Part shown: positions 25,975 through 35,617 of the stretch, one piece after another | Numbering within the stretch: position 1 is the stretch's first letter | How the letters are laid out: each line of letters opens with the position of its first letter | From: Alteromonas_F sp964429915 | Lineage (GTDB): Bacteria; Pseudomonadota; Gammaproteobacteria; Enterobacterales; Alteromonadaceae | DNA length: 64,000 nt | NCBI GenBank assembly: GCA_964429915.1 | Contig: CAYSDZ010000005.1 | Location: 62,001 to 126,000 of the forward strand | Direction: 5' to 3' | Notes under the pieces: model-generated | Told to the model about the DNA's origin: nothing | Seen by the model: the letters and a program-made list of their open reading frames with translations, nothing else | Database searches by the model: none | Program-made: the position numbers and the translations under genes

Positions 25975-26424
25975 ATGGCGAATGCACAACTTGAAACAGT
26001 ACTCAGAGTGGAGACAGAGCGCGAACAAAGAGCCGCCGTGAATTTTCAATCTGCACAACAACAACTTATTGCTCAACAAAAGAAGCTGAGTCAACTACAA
26101 CAATATAGAGTGGACTATATCGAAGGTATAAAACGCGATGGGCAATCAGGCTTAGGTGCATCGCAGTATCAGCAACATTTATCTTTTGTTGGTAAGTTAG
26201 ATTTAGCGTGCGAACAACAAACCAAGGTCATTACCAAAGCAAATTTGTTAGTGGATCAAAAACGGCGTGAATGGATAAGCCGCACTCAACGTAAAAAAGC
26301 CATTGAAATGTTAATAAAAAAACGCCTCGAAGAAAATGCGCTAAGGCAACACCGGGCCGAGCAACAAATGATGGACGAGTTTGCAAATCAACAATTTTTT
26401 CGACGTACGCACGCCATAAAATAA
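25975..26424 (+). CDS. fliJ: FliJ, flagellar export chaperone
   Basis: 149 residues, a long coiled coil rich in Gln, Lys and Glu (QQQLIAQQKKLSQLQQY) as in FliJ. The full gene reads from the right-hand contig end; the copy of its start at 25820 is an assembly duplicate. It links FliI to FlhA and escorts export chaperones. Confidence 0.9.
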   Translation: MANAQLETVLRVETEREQRAAVNFQSAQQQLIAQQKKLSQLQQYRVDYIEGIKRDGQSGLGASQYQQHLSFVGKLDLACEQQTKVITKANLLVDQKRREWISRTQRKKAIEMLIKKRLEENALRQHRAEQQMMDEFANQQFFRRTHAIK

Positions 26425-26582
26425 AAACTGGAATAAGAATTGCTGAAAATTAATGAGGATTGCAGACTGGCAAAAGGAATTGTTACAAGAATGGCCAAAT
26501 ATTGGGTGTCAGTTCGATACCAGTATGGGTATTTACCGACTAATAGGCTGAAATAAGCCAAAAATCGGCCTGATTGAATCGG

Positions 26583-28538
26583 ATGAGCGAGAATACTATG
26601 CAAACAATTGCCACGAACAAAAGTGCTGTTGCCGCAACCGCATTACCTATTGAAGTGGAGCAATCGACTTCTTTGTCGGATGGAGGGGGGAATGGCATAT
26701 TTAAAGGTATACTCTCGAGCGTGAGCGAGAGTGATGCTAGGTTCGGTCCTTCGCCGAAATCAGTGCCTGAGCCTGCGAAGCAGCAAGTAGAGGCGACTGA
26801 GCAAGGTCAATATCAGATTGCTGATGAGGGTAGGGCGGACAAGCAAATAGCGTCAGGCAATGAAGCCCGTTATAGTGAGCGCAATAATTCCAAACAAGCT
26901 CATAACACTAACATCCAAGCTAACACTGATACGCATCAATCGGAAGAAGAATCTGATACCGATTGGGTGGCTTTTGTAGAACGTATTATTGCAGATGCAG
27001 ATGCTGGTGCTGATGCCGACAGCGGCGAAAACACTATCGTTGACGGGGCAGACTTTTTTGACAGCCAATCTAACAGCCAGGTATTTAATGTAGATATACT
27101 TAACGCGGACAAAGAGTATAAAGCAATCAAAGGGGAGTTTACGCTCACGCTCCCCATCGACACTAATCTACCTATTGAACCAGACAATGGGCGAGTGACA
27201 CAAGATTATAAAATTACGCTCTCAGAGCAAGAAATCGCGCTTATCCAATCCGTTCACGATGACAAAATACCCACTTTAGGTGAAAACGACAAAGCGAATC
27301 TGACCCAGTTGGCTGAGGATATCATTCATAGTTTGGCATTGCCTTCGGAAAATATAAGCTCATCAGGGGACGGTGTGACACGCTTGTCTAGCATTAATTC
27401 AGACAATATTGCGGATAGCAAAGAAGAAACGAGCAATGGCGAGCGACTAAACCCGCAAGTCACTCTGTTGAGCACCTTGTTAGGAGAAGAACAAAAAGCC
27501 AATAGCCAAGGCGCAGAAGCTCTGGAAGATATCAATTTACTTCAAGACGGTACACCACCTTCTGCAAGTCTAGCATCTGAAACCAAACCTGCTGAGTTTG
27601 CAAAATTGGCAGATAAAAAAAGTGAACAGAATCAGCTGGTATTACAGTCAGCCAGCGAGCACATCGAGTTAGTCGTCGAAAGCGTGTTGTCAGAAGTGAG
27701 TGACTCGCCTGAAAAGGTGCAACTGACACAAGGGCTTAGGGCGGATCTCAGTTCGTCAATTGTTGAACAGTTATCAAAAAATCAAACCAAAAGCGATAAG
27801 CCTACCTTGTCATTTCAACAGGTAGTAGAAGAAGCACTCAGCGCGCAAACCAGTGAGGTGGCAGAAGAGAACTATGCAGGCATAGCGCTGCAAGCATCAA
27901 AAACAGAACAGGTGATTGCGATTGCACATGCGATCACTGATGCGGTTGTGAAGCACCAAACATCACCTACCGGTGCGCTAGATCAAAATAATCCTGCTAA
28001 TAACTCCTCTATTAATAACGATGCCACCTTCATTGCTTCACTCGACAAGCTTAGCGTAGAAGGGGCTACCCAAGTGTCTGAACAAAATAAGTTAACCAAC
28101 CCTATTCCTCCTGAAAAAGCGATCCCCCTTCACCAACCCGAAGGGCAAAAACAGGTAGCTGAGAAAATACGGTGGATGGTCGGTGCTAGGGTAACTGCGG
28201 CGGAAATACGGCTCGATCCTCCAGAACTGGGCAGTATGCAAATTCGCATTAACATGACGGGTGATACCGCTTCTGTGAACATGGTAGTGCAATCGACTCA
28301 AGCCAGAGATATGTTGGCTGAGGCGCAGCCAAGGCTAAGAGAAATGTTGTCAGAACAAGGGATAGATTTAGGTGAATCCTTTGTTTCGACTCAAGACCAA
28401 CAAAGTTCCGATCAGCAAGCAAGCGAAGACGGCAATGCGTCATCACATTTTGGTACTGAACACGATGAGGAGCTGTCAGTCATTGAGCAACCCATTCAGA
28501 AAAAACAGTCGCCTTATAACGTCGATGCTTATGTATAA
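26583..28538 (+). CDS. fliK: FliK, hook-length control protein
   Basis: 651 residues from ATG 26583 (a TTG at 26574 and an ATG at 26598 are alternatives). The long N-terminal and middle part is low-complexity, acidic and Ser/Gln-rich. The conserved C-terminal Flg_hook domain runs about 515-610 (VAEKIRWMVG, AEIRLDPPELGSMQIRI, RDMLAEAQPRLREML). The C-terminal domain switches export specificity when the hook is complete. Longer than enterobacterial FliK, which is common in this order. Confidence 0.9.
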   Translation: MSENTMQTIATNKSAVAATALPIEVEQSTSLSDGGGNGIFKGILSSVSESDARFGPSPKSVPEPAKQQVEATEQGQYQIADEGRADKQIASGNEARYSERNNSKQAHNTNIQANTDTHQSEEESDTDWVAFVERIIADADAGADADSGENTIVDGADFFDSQSNSQVFNVDILNADKEYKAIKGEFTLTLPIDTNLPIEPDNGRVTQDYKITLSEQEIALIQSVHDDKIPTLGENDKANLTQLAEDIIHSLALPSENISSSGDGVTRLSSINSDNIADSKEETSNGERLNPQVTLLSTLLGEEQKANSQGAEALEDINLLQDGTPPSASLASETKPAEFAKLADKKSEQNQLVLQSASEHIELVVESVLSEVSDSPEKVQLTQGLRADLSSSIVEQLSKNQTKSDKPTLSFQQVVEEALSAQTSEVAEENYAGIALQASKTEQVIAIAHAITDAVVKHQTSPTGALDQNNPANNSSINNDATFIASLDKLSVEGATQVSEQNKLTNPIPPEKAIPLHQPEGQKQVAEKIRWMVGARVTAAEIRLDPPELGSMQIRINMTGDTASVNMVVQSTQARDMLAEAQPRLREMLSEQGIDLGESFVSTQDQQSSDQQASEDGNASSHFGTEHDEELSVIEQPIQKKQSPYNVDAYV

Positions 28539-28557
28539 GCTTGCGATTTTTCAATGT

Positions 28558-28573
28558 TGGCTGATAATTAGCT
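28558..28573 (+). promoter_or_regulatory. Weak sigma-54-like site before fliL
   Basis: TGGCTGATAATTAGCT keeps GG-N10-GC but has TAGCT instead of TTGCA. It could start an internal fliL transcript. Confidence 0.3.
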
Positions 28574-28600
28574 CACATTAAAGCGAAAAAAGAGAACATC

Positions 28601-29137
28601 ATGGCTGAAGAAGAACTGAAAATTGAAGAAGGCGGAAAAAAAAGCAAGCTGCCGCTCATTATCATCGCGGTGGTAGTGTTGTTAGGTGGAGGTGCCGCCG
28701 CCTACTTTTTTCTATTTAGTGGTTCAAGCGAGCCTGAGCAGGTTATGGAAGAAGGAGGAGCTTCTGAAACTGAGGGCGCGGCGGAAAACCAAGCTCAAGC
28801 GAAAAAAGCGCAAACAGGCTCAGCAGTGTACGTGGCAATGCCTAGGCCTTTTACGTTCAACGCACCAGGAGCGGGGCGAGACAGATTAGTACAAATTAAA
28901 GTGCAGTTGATGATGCGCGGTAGCGACAACGAAGAACAAGCTAAATCACATATACCTTTGATTGAAGGCACCTTGCTACAAACCTTTAGTGCTAGCAATG
29001 CCGACGATCTGGTGACAGAAGTGGGTAAAGTGGCACTAAAAGAGGATGCGCTTTCTGCTGTTCAAGAAAGCCTCAAAGAGGTGACTGGCAATACGGTCGT
29101 AGAAAGGGTGTTATTTACCAGTTTTGTGATGCAGTAG
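28601..29137 (+). CDS. fliL: FliL, basal-body-associated protein
   Basis: 178 residues with one N-terminal membrane segment (LPLIIIAVVVLLGGGAAAYF), an acidic Glu/Ala-rich linker and a periplasmic stomatin-like domain ending TVVERVLFTSFVMQ. FliL surrounds and supports the stator. Followed by fliM after 26 bases with AAAGAGGAA. Confidence 0.94.
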   Translation: MAEEELKIEEGGKKSKLPLIIIAVVVLLGGGAAAYFFLFSGSSEPEQVMEEGGASETEGAAENQAQAKKAQTGSAVYVAMPRPFTFNAPGAGRDRLVQIKVQLMMRGSDNEEQAKSHIPLIEGTLLQTFSASNADDLVTEVGKVALKEDALSAVQESLKEVTGNTVVERVLFTSFVMQ

Positions 29138-29163
29138 TAGATTGGGATAAAGAGGAATAATTC

Positions 29164-30222
29164 ATGAGCGACTTACTTTCCCAAGACGAAATTGATGCCT
29201 TGCTTCATGGTGTTGATGACGTTGAGGAAGAAGACACATCTGACCCCGAATCGGGAAAGTCAGCGCTTGAATACGACTTTTCTTCGCAAGATAGAATCGT
29301 TCGTGGGCGCATGCCTACACTGGAAATTGTAAATGAGCGATTCGCTCGGCATATGCGTGTTAGCTTATTTAATATGATGCGTCGATCAGCAGAAGTGTCG
29401 ATAAACGGCATTCAAATGATTAAATTTGGCGAGTATATCCATACCTTGTTTGTTCCTACTAGCTTAAATATGGTGCGTTTTAGACCACTGAAAGGCACAG
29501 GTCTTATTACCATGGAAGCGCGGCTTGTTTTTATTTTAGTCGATAACTTCTTCGGCGGTGATGGTCGCTATCATGCAAAAATTGAAGGACGAGAGTTCAC
29601 GCCTACCGAACGTCGTATTATTCAAATGCTACTAAAAATTATTTTTGAAGACTACAAGGAAGCGTGGGCACCCGTCATGGATGTATCATTTGAATACCTC
29701 GATTCTGAGGTAAACCCTGCAATGGCAAACATTGTTAGCCCGACTGAAGTGGTGGTGATCAGTTCATTTCATATCGAACTCGATGGCGGCGGCGGTGATT
29801 TTCACGTTTCTCTGCCGTATTCCATGTTAGAGCCAATCCGTGAATTGCTTGATGCCGGTGTGCAAAGCGACAAAGAAGATACCGATTTGCGATGGAGTAA
29901 AGCCCTTCGCGATGAAATTTTGGATGTCGATGTTGAACTCACTACCCACATGCTCGATTTTGATGTGAGCCTGCGTCAAATTATGGAGTTTAAAGCAGGC
30001 GATATTATTCCTGTTGAACTTCCCGGCCACATTACTGTGTTAATAGAAGGTTTACCGACGTTCAGAGCGAAAGTGGGACGTTCACGAGAACATATAGCAT
30101 TAAAAATTACCGAGAAGATTCCGAGACCGACTTCAGTGAAATCAGAGTTGCAATTATTAACCCGAAACGGACGAATTATTGACAACGATGCTGAACTACA
30201 AGTGTTAGAAGAAGATTTATAA
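29164..30222 (+). CDS. fliM: FliM, flagellar motor switch protein
   Basis: 352 residues. The N-terminal LLSQDEIDALLHG is the CheY-P-binding peptide; the middle CheC-like domain has RFARHMRVSLFNMMRR and the C-terminal SpoA domain precedes fliN. Forms the C ring with FliG and FliN. Confidence 0.96.
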   Translation: MSDLLSQDEIDALLHGVDDVEEEDTSDPESGKSALEYDFSSQDRIVRGRMPTLEIVNERFARHMRVSLFNMMRRSAEVSINGIQMIKFGEYIHTLFVPTSLNMVRFRPLKGTGLITMEARLVFILVDNFFGGDGRYHAKIEGREFTPTERRIIQMLLKIIFEDYKEAWAPVMDVSFEYLDSEVNPAMANIVSPTEVVVISSFHIELDGGGGDFHVSLPYSMLEPIRELLDAGVQSDKEDTDLRWSKALRDEILDVDVELTTHMLDFDVSLRQIMEFKAGDIIPVELPGHITVLIEGLPTFRAKVGRSREHIALKITEKIPRPTSVKSELQLLTRNGRIIDNDAELQVLEEDL

Positions 30223-30243
30223 ATCGAACCCAAGGGGAAAACG

Positions 30244-30663
30244 ATGAGTAACGAAGAAGATATAGACGATTGGGCTGCGGCAATGGCCGAACAAGCTGAA
30301 TCAGAAGAAACGGAAGGGGCAGAAGACAGTGATGAAGAAGTCAAAGCCGCAGAACTTGAATCGTTTGACGGTGATGATCAAGCGCCTATCACTCAAGAAG
30401 AAAAGAAAAAGCTCGATACGATATTAGATATTCCCGTCACTATTTCTATGGAGGTGGGGCGAAGCCAAATTAGTATTCGCAACCTGCTACAGTTAAACCA
30501 AGGCTCGGTGGTAGAGTTAGACAGAGTCGCAGGCGAACCGCTTGATGTGCTAGTAAATGGCACGTTGATTGCTCATGGAGAAGTAGTAGTGGTCAACGAC
30601 AAGTTTGGTATTCGCTTAACTGATGTTATTAGTCAAATCGAGAGAATCAAAAAGCTTAGATAA
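30244..30663 (+). CDS. fliN: FliN, flagellar motor switch protein
   Basis: 139 residues: an acidic N-terminal extension (Glu/Asp-rich, about 1-55) and the SpoA domain (LDIPVTISMEVGRSQISIRNLL; GEVVVVNDKFGIRLTDV). It completes the C ring. Its last 41 bases overlap the start proposed for fliO. Confidence 0.95.
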   Translation: MSNEEDIDDWAAAMAEQAESEETEGAEDSDEEVKAAELESFDGDDQAPITQEEKKKLDTILDIPVTISMEVGRSQISIRNLLQLNQGSVVELDRVAGEPLDVLVNGTLIAHGEVVVVNDKFGIRLTDVISQIERIKKLR

Positions 30664-31135
30664 AAAAGCTTTAAAATCAATTGGGTATATCGTTTTACTT
30701 TGTGCCCTTCCTTCTTTTTGCTGGGCGCAAGGCAGCACGCCAAGCAGCACACCAAGCTCAGATCTCGCCACCATCCTGTCCATTTCTTTGTCGCTTTTCG
30801 TTGTGATAGGCGTCATTTTTGGCTTGGCATTTGTGATGCGTCGGTTTACTGGCGGTTCATCAGGCAATGGGCAGATGACCGTTGTGTCAAGCATGATGGC
30901 AGGAACCAAAGAACGCATTATGGTGTTACAGGTTGGCGCTGAACAACACCTAATAGGCGTGACAAGCCACTCGATTAACCACTTAGCCACGCTCGCTGAG
31001 CCAATAGAGCCCAACGCTAAACCCTCATCTAACCCTACTCACAGCTTCAAAGAGAAATTAATTGAGGCAATGGCAGCTAATATGCAGGGAAAATCGAAGG
31101 TGCAGAAAGGTAAGGACAATCAGCATGAAAATTAA
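30623..31135 (+). CDS. fliO: FliO, flagellar export assembly protein
   Basis: 170 residues. A cleavable-looking signal (IGYIVLLCALPSFCWAQG) is followed by a Ser/Thr-rich stretch and a membrane segment (ILSISLSLFVVIGVIFGLAFVMRRF), with a cytoplasmic FliO domain after it. The ATG lies inside fliN; a TTG near 30680 is an alternative. It helps assemble the FliP ring. Confidence 0.88.
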   Translation: MLLVKSRESKSLDKKALKSIGYIVLLCALPSFCWAQGSTPSSTPSSDLATILSISLSLFVVIGVIFGLAFVMRRFTGGSSGNGQMTVVSSMMAGTKERIMVLQVGAEQHLIGVTSHSINHLATLAEPIEPNAKPSSNPTHSFKEKLIEAMAANMQGKSKVQKGKDNQHEN

Positions 31136-31874
31136 GCTTAGTTTTCTCGTAATATGCCTGTTGTTTTCTTTTGATCTTTTTGCTCAACAAGGCATTCCTG
31201 CCGTTACGGTTACTACTAACGATAACGGTACCCAAGACTATACCATGACCTTACAAGCGCTGTTTATTATGACAGCCTTGAGCTTTATCCCTGCCTTTAT
31301 TTTAATGATGACGTCGTTTACGCGCATCATTGTAGTGTTATCTATCTTGCGACAAGCTATTGGTTTACAGCAGTCACCCTCCAACCAAATTCTTATAGGC
31401 GTCAGTTTGTTCTTGTCGATGTTCATTATGGCGCCGGTGTTTGAAGAGGTAAATACCGTTGCATTGCAGCCCTATTTAAACGACTCCATGACGTCAAGAG
31501 AAGCATTTGATAAAGCCAAAGAGCCCATGCGCGACTTTATGTTATCGCAAACCAGGGTGAAAGATTTAGAGTCGTTTGTGCGTATTGCAGGTCACGAGGG
31601 AAGGTACGAGACCCCAGAGGAAGTGCCAATGACTATTTTGATCCCCTCTTTTGTGACGAGCGAACTAAAAACAGCCTTCCAAATTGGCTTTATGTTGTTC
31701 ATCCCTTTTCTTATTCTCGATTTAGTGGTGGCTTCGGTATTGATGGCAATGGGTATGATGATGCTTTCCCCTATGATCGTCTCGCTGCCCTTTAAGTTAA
31801 TGCTCTTTGTATTGGTAGACGGATGGAATCTTATTTTCGGTACGCTTGCCAACAGTTTTGGTATGGGAGTCTAG
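31125..31874 (+). CDS. fliP: FliP, export gate protein
   Basis: 249 residues from ATG 31125, which has AAGGACA upstream and opens a signal peptide (KLSFLVICLLFSFDLFAQQG); a longer frame from 31062 lies in fliO. Four membrane segments; family blocks FTRIIVVLSILRQAIG and PFLILDLVVASVLMAMGMMML. Core of the FliPQR export gate. Confidence 0.95.
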   Translation: MKIKLSFLVICLLFSFDLFAQQGIPAVTVTTNDNGTQDYTMTLQALFIMTALSFIPAFILMMTSFTRIIVVLSILRQAIGLQQSPSNQILIGVSLFLSMFIMAPVFEEVNTVALQPYLNDSMTSREAFDKAKEPMRDFMLSQTRVKDLESFVRIAGHEGRYETPEEVPMTILIPSFVTSELKTAFQIGFMLFIPFLILDLVVASVLMAMGMMMLSPMIVSLPFKLMLFVLVDGWNLIFGTLANSFGMGV

Positions 31875-31878
31875 ACTC

Positions 31879-32148
31879 ATGAGCCCAGAGGTATTTGTTG
31901 AAATACTGCGAGAATCCATGTTTATGGTGATTTTGTTGGTTTCAGCCATTATTCTTCCGAGTTTGGGAGTGGGCTTGATTGTTGCTGTTTTTCAAGCTGC
32001 TACCTCGATTAACGAGCAGACCATGAGTTTTTTACCTCGGCTGATTGTCACTCTTTTGGCACTGAGTTGGGGCGGAAATTGGTTGGTGACTAAACTGATG
32101 GACTTTATGTACCACATGGTTGAACTCATTCCGCAGGTGGTCGGTTAA
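31879..32148 (+). CDS. fliQ: FliQ, export gate protein
   Basis: 89 residues from ATG 31879, four bases after fliP; an upstream in-frame start (31846) is inside fliP. Two membrane helices with the family block VAVFQAATSINEQTMSFLPR. Four FliQ copies wrap the FliP ring. Confidence 0.94.
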   Translation: MSPEVFVEILRESMFMVILLVSAIILPSLGVGLIVAVFQAATSINEQTMSFLPRLIVTLLALSWGGNWLVTKLMDFMYHMVELIPQVVG

Positions 32149-32150
32149 CT

Positions 32151-32933
32151 GTGGTTTTTACACTGGATGCCATTAATCAGTTTTTAGCTGATTTAATGCT
32201 GCCTTTTTTGCGAATATCGGGCTTGTTTGTGGCCATGATTGGTTTAAGCGCTCGCTCGGTGCCGCCGCAAATCCGTGCATTACTGGGCATTGTGCTTGCG
32301 TTTATTATCATGCCTTTAGTTCCCCCTGTTGCGGTAGATGAATTATTCAGTGCAAAAACGGTATTACTTGGTATTCAACAACTCCTTATTGGCGTAGCGA
32401 TTGGTTTTTTATCAATGATGGTTTTGAATACCTTTGTGTTGGCAGGGCAAATTATCGCCATGCAAACCGGTTTAGGATTCGCTTCCATTGTCGACCCCGT
32501 TAATGGAATCAACGTGCCCGCGGTAGGGCAGTTTTATTTGATTTTAGCGACCTTGCTGTTTTGGGCGATGGACGGACACTTAATTATGATTGAAATGATT
32601 GTTGTGTCTTTTGAGGCGTTTCCCATAGGTGGTCCATTTTTAACTAAAGACAATATGCGAGATATTGCGTTGTGGGCTGGCTGGATGTTTGTTTCCTCGC
32701 TCACGCTATCGCTTGCGCCTATTGTATCGCTACTCATTGTTAATTTGGCTTTTGGTGTGATGACCAAAGCTTCACCCCAGCTAAATATTTTCAGTATAGG
32801 GTTTGCAATTGCACAAATTATGGGTTTGGTGATCATGTGGATCACACTTTCTAATTTCGCTTCACACTTTAATTTACAGTGGAATCGGGCAGAACAGTTT
32901 ATGTGTGAACTACTACGCATTTGCCCCACTTAA
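32151..32933 (+). CDS. fliR: FliR, export gate protein
   Basis: 260 residues from GTG two bases after fliQ. Six or so membrane segments; family blocks LPFLRISGLF, GLGFASIVDPVNG and SPQLNIFSIGFAIAQIMG. Single-copy member of the FliPQR gate. Confidence 0.94.
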   Translation: MVFTLDAINQFLADLMLPFLRISGLFVAMIGLSARSVPPQIRALLGIVLAFIIMPLVPPVAVDELFSAKTVLLGIQQLLIGVAIGFLSMMVLNTFVLAGQIIAMQTGLGFASIVDPVNGINVPAVGQFYLILATLLFWAMDGHLIMIEMIVVSFEAFPIGGPFLTKDNMRDIALWAGWMFVSSLTLSLAPIVSLLIVNLAFGVMTKASPQLNIFSIGFAIAQIMGLVIMWITLSNFASHFNLQWNRAEQFMCELLRICPT

Positions 32934-32959
32934 TAGCGTATCAAAGATAAGGCGTAGGC

Positions 32960-34084
32960 ATGGCCGATACTAACGAAAAAACAGAAGACCCCACAGCGAA
33001 GCGTCAGGAAGACGCCAGAAAAAAAGGTCAGATTGCGCGTAGCCGAGAATTGTCTACGGTATTAGTGTTGATTACCGCGGCGGTGGCACTGATCGTTTTT
33101 GGTGGACAGATCGCCAAGGCCTTGTTTCAAATCACGGGGCGCGTCTTTACCCTATCTCGTGACGAAACCTACGATCCAATGCATATGTTCCAAGCCATAG
33201 GTGAAGTTATTCAAACCGTGGACGGGCCACTGCTCACTGTGCTGTTGATTATTATGGCAGCGGGTATCTACGGCTCTATTGCCATTGGAGGCTATAACTT
33301 TACTTGGTATAGCGCTAAACCTAAATGGTCGAAAATGAACCCTGCATCGGGTTTCAAACGCATGTTTGGGATGAATGGTTTAGTTGAGTTGCTTAAATCT
33401 ATTGGCAAAGTATTGGTTATTGGTGTGGGTGTGTTGATTGCGCTCAATCTATATAAAGACGAAGCTCTGCATCTTGATTTAGAAATTTATCCTACCAATT
33501 TGTTTCATGCGATCGACATGATCAAGTGGGCGTTTTTATTGCTGTGTATTTCACTTATCCCTATCGCATTAATCGATGTGCCGTATCAAAATTATAAGCA
33601 CAACGAAGAAATGAAAATGACCAAGCAAGAGGTGAAAGACGAACGTAAAAATGCGGATGGCGACCCGCAAGTCAAACGTCGTATTCGTACTTTACAGTAT
33701 CAAGCTGCAGCCAATCGAATGATGCAGGCCGTGCCCGAAGCTGATGTTGTGGTCACCAATCCGACACATTATTCTGTGGCACTTAAATATCAGGATAATG
33801 GAGACATGGCACCGGTTGTGGTTGCCAAAGGAAGCGATGAATTAGCCATGCACATTCGAAAAATTGCTACCGCTCACGAGGTACCGTTGATCCCTTCGCC
33901 AATGCTAGCAAGAGCGATCTATTATTCTACTGAAGTAGACCATCCTATTCCTCACGGTCTGTTTATGGCCGTGGCCCAAGTCTTGGCGTATGTATATCAG
34001 TTAAAACGCTACAAAACAGGAAAAGGCAGCCGTCCTCGACCTTTATCGAAGAACCTGCCGATACCACCGGAATTACGTCGATAG
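32960..34084 (+). CDS. flhB: FlhB, export gate and substrate-specificity switch
   Basis: 374 residues. N-terminal EKTEDPTAKRQEDARKKGQI and four membrane segments; the autocleavage motif NPTH is intact in VVTNPTHYSVAL. Last gene of the fliE operon; in many relatives flhA follows directly, whereas here flhA begins 14.3 kb downstream. Confidence 0.96.
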   Translation: MADTNEKTEDPTAKRQEDARKKGQIARSRELSTVLVLITAAVALIVFGGQIAKALFQITGRVFTLSRDETYDPMHMFQAIGEVIQTVDGPLLTVLLIIMAAGIYGSIAIGGYNFTWYSAKPKWSKMNPASGFKRMFGMNGLVELLKSIGKVLVIGVGVLIALNLYKDEALHLDLEIYPTNLFHAIDMIKWAFLLLCISLIPIALIDVPYQNYKHNEEMKMTKQEVKDERKNADGDPQVKRRIRTLQYQAAANRMMQAVPEADVVVTNPTHYSVALKYQDNGDMAPVVVAKGSDELAMHIRKIATAHEVPLIPSPMLARAIYYSTEVDHPIPHGLFMAVAQVLAYVYQLKRYKTGKGSRPRPLSKNLPIPPELRR

Positions 34085-34106
34085 TTTTGTGCATTATCTC
34101 CCAAGG

Positions 34107-34215
34107 ATCAAGCGCAGCCTTTGTTTGAGAAAAACACGCCGTAAATCCATCTATGGAGGCTCGGGTTCGGCTTCCTGCCTCACACGGTTTGTTTCAAACA
34201 AAGGCTGCGCTTGAT
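34107..34215. repeat. Large inverted repeat after flhB
   Basis: Perfect 22-bp arms at 34107-34128 and 34194-34215 enclose 65 bases that include ATCCATCTATGGAGGCTCG. It looks like a REP- or MITE-type intergenic palindrome. It carries no gene and may also end the flhB transcript. It marks the left edge of the accessory block. Confidence 0.75.
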
Positions 34216-34281
34216 TCTAGGATACGACTATTCTTTTCGTGAAATGTTTGCCAAAATAAACAATTAATGATTAACTTACAA

Positions 34282-34297
34282 CATAATGTTTATTATG
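34282..34297. promoter_or_regulatory. Possible operator palindrome at the hipA start
   Basis: CATAAT, GTTT, ATTATG overlaps the first in-frame ATG of hipA. A binding site for the HTH partner is possible; if so, translation probably starts at ATG 34307. Confidence 0.3.
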
Positions 34298-35617
34298 GTA
34301 AACAATATGCTCAATTATACGCTGCAAATATATTTTGATTACGCTTGGCATGATGCGGTAACGATTAAAGTTCACCCAACAGATCATTCAGTAGAGCAAA
34401 TCACGGCTTATCGCCTTGAATACGCCGTTGAACATCTCAGCGAGATTGGCGCTTCAGCATGTAGTGTAAACTGCCCTGTCGAGCTTGCTGAGACCTTTCG
34501 ACAAAGACCGTGGTTTGGTTATCTGGACGATATTTTGCCCGCAGGTGCTAGTCGTCGATGGTGGGTAAAACAGTTAGGTATCGTTGACTTGCCTTTATAT
34601 GAGCAAAAGCTTGCGTTATTGAAGTATGCCGTCATCGCCCCAGTGGGTAATTTAAGAATTAAAGAATGTGTTGACACAGTCCCTACAAACATAAAACAAA
34701 TCTATTTTAGTCTTGAAGATGTAACTCGAAACAGTCGCGAATTCTTAACTTATGCACAGCAACGTGGCGCGGCCAGTGGTGGCGCAACGGGGGCTGGGGG
34801 CGAAGCCCCAAAACTGCTGCTCGCAAAAAACTCCGATAATCGAATTTGGATAGACACCTTACAAGCTCAAAGTGTGGCAGGGTGTATAAACTACCTTGTA
34901 AAGTTTCCACGTGGAAAATCGACGGATATTGATAAAGACATTCTTCGAGCTGAATATCACTTTTATCATGAATTACACGCTATGGAAGCCGATACCATCG
35001 ATATTGGAAATATGTTTCTGGTTGAAAGTGATGAGGGGCCCAGCCTTTGGTTACCGCGCTTTGATATAGAAAGTCATCATGGCCAGCGTGTTCAATATGG
35101 TTTGGAATCTATTTATTCGATGATGAAAAAGGCGGAAGGGGCGTTACGCCATCAAGACGTATTCGCTTGTTTGAGCAAGGTGCTGCATTGTGAAACAAAA
35201 GAGGCTCGTAATGCCTTAGCAACAGAATATGTATGGCGAGATCTTCTGAATATTGTATTTTCTAATACAGATAATCACGGACGAAACATGTCTATTATCA
35301 AAAAAGGAGTGGACGTTAGGCTCGCACCAATTTATGACTTCGCTCCAATGAAATTCGACCCAGAGGTGGTGACACGTTCAACAACGTGGGGGCAACCCTA
35401 TGAGGTGGGCGGAGAATATGATTTCCCTAATATCTTGGCTAGTTTAGATGGAATAGATCCCATTGTGGTGCTCAATGCATTAAAGAAAAAAGCGATTAAT
35501 TTGCTTGGACTGTATGAGCGATTAAGCGCTCGTGGTGTTCCAAAAAGCATCCTCGATGCCCCATCAGCGTGGTATAACATGATTGATAAAAAGCTTCATG
35601 AGTGGGGTGTGATGTAA
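34286..35617 (+). CDS. HipA-family serine/threonine kinase toxin
   Basis: 443 residues from the first ATG (34295 and 34307 are alternatives). The kinase motifs are complete: the Gly-rich P-loop region GAGGEAPKLLLA (169-180), YLVKFP (203-208) with the ATP lysine, the catalytic NTDNHGRN (327-334; D329, N334) and YDF (350-352) for magnesium. Spacing of these residues matches E. coli HipA. Known role: phosphorylation of a tRNA synthetase or another target, causing growth arrest. The HTH gene follows with a TAATG overlap, so antitoxin comes second, opposite to hipBA. Confidence 0.88.
   Translation: MFIMVNNMLNYTLQIYFDYAWHDAVTIKVHPTDHSVEQITAYRLEYAVEHLSEIGASACSVNCPVELAETFRQRPWFGYLDDILPAGASRRWWVKQLGIVDLPLYEQKLALLKYAVIAPVGNLRIKECVDTVPTNIKQIYFSLEDVTRNSREFLTYAQQRGAASGGATGAGGEAPKLLLAKNSDNRIWIDTLQAQSVAGCINYLVKFPRGKSTDIDKDILRAEYHFYHELHAMEADTIDIGNMFLVESDEGPSLWLPRFDIESHHGQRVQYGLESIYSMMKKAEGALRHQDVFACLSKVLHCETKEARNALATEYVWRDLLNIVFSNTDNHGRNMSIIKKGVDVRLAPIYDFAPMKFDPEVVTRSTTWGQPYEVGGEYDFPNILASLDGIDPIVVLNALKKKAINLLGLYERLSARGVPKSILDAPSAWYNMIDKKLHEWGVM

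Noticed and set aside
25666..26094. Open frames running through the N-run on both strands
   Set aside because: They arise from translating Ns and the duplicated contig ends; they are not genes.
31062..31124. Upstream start for FliP
   Set aside because: It lies inside fliO and would hide the signal peptide that begins at ATG 31125.
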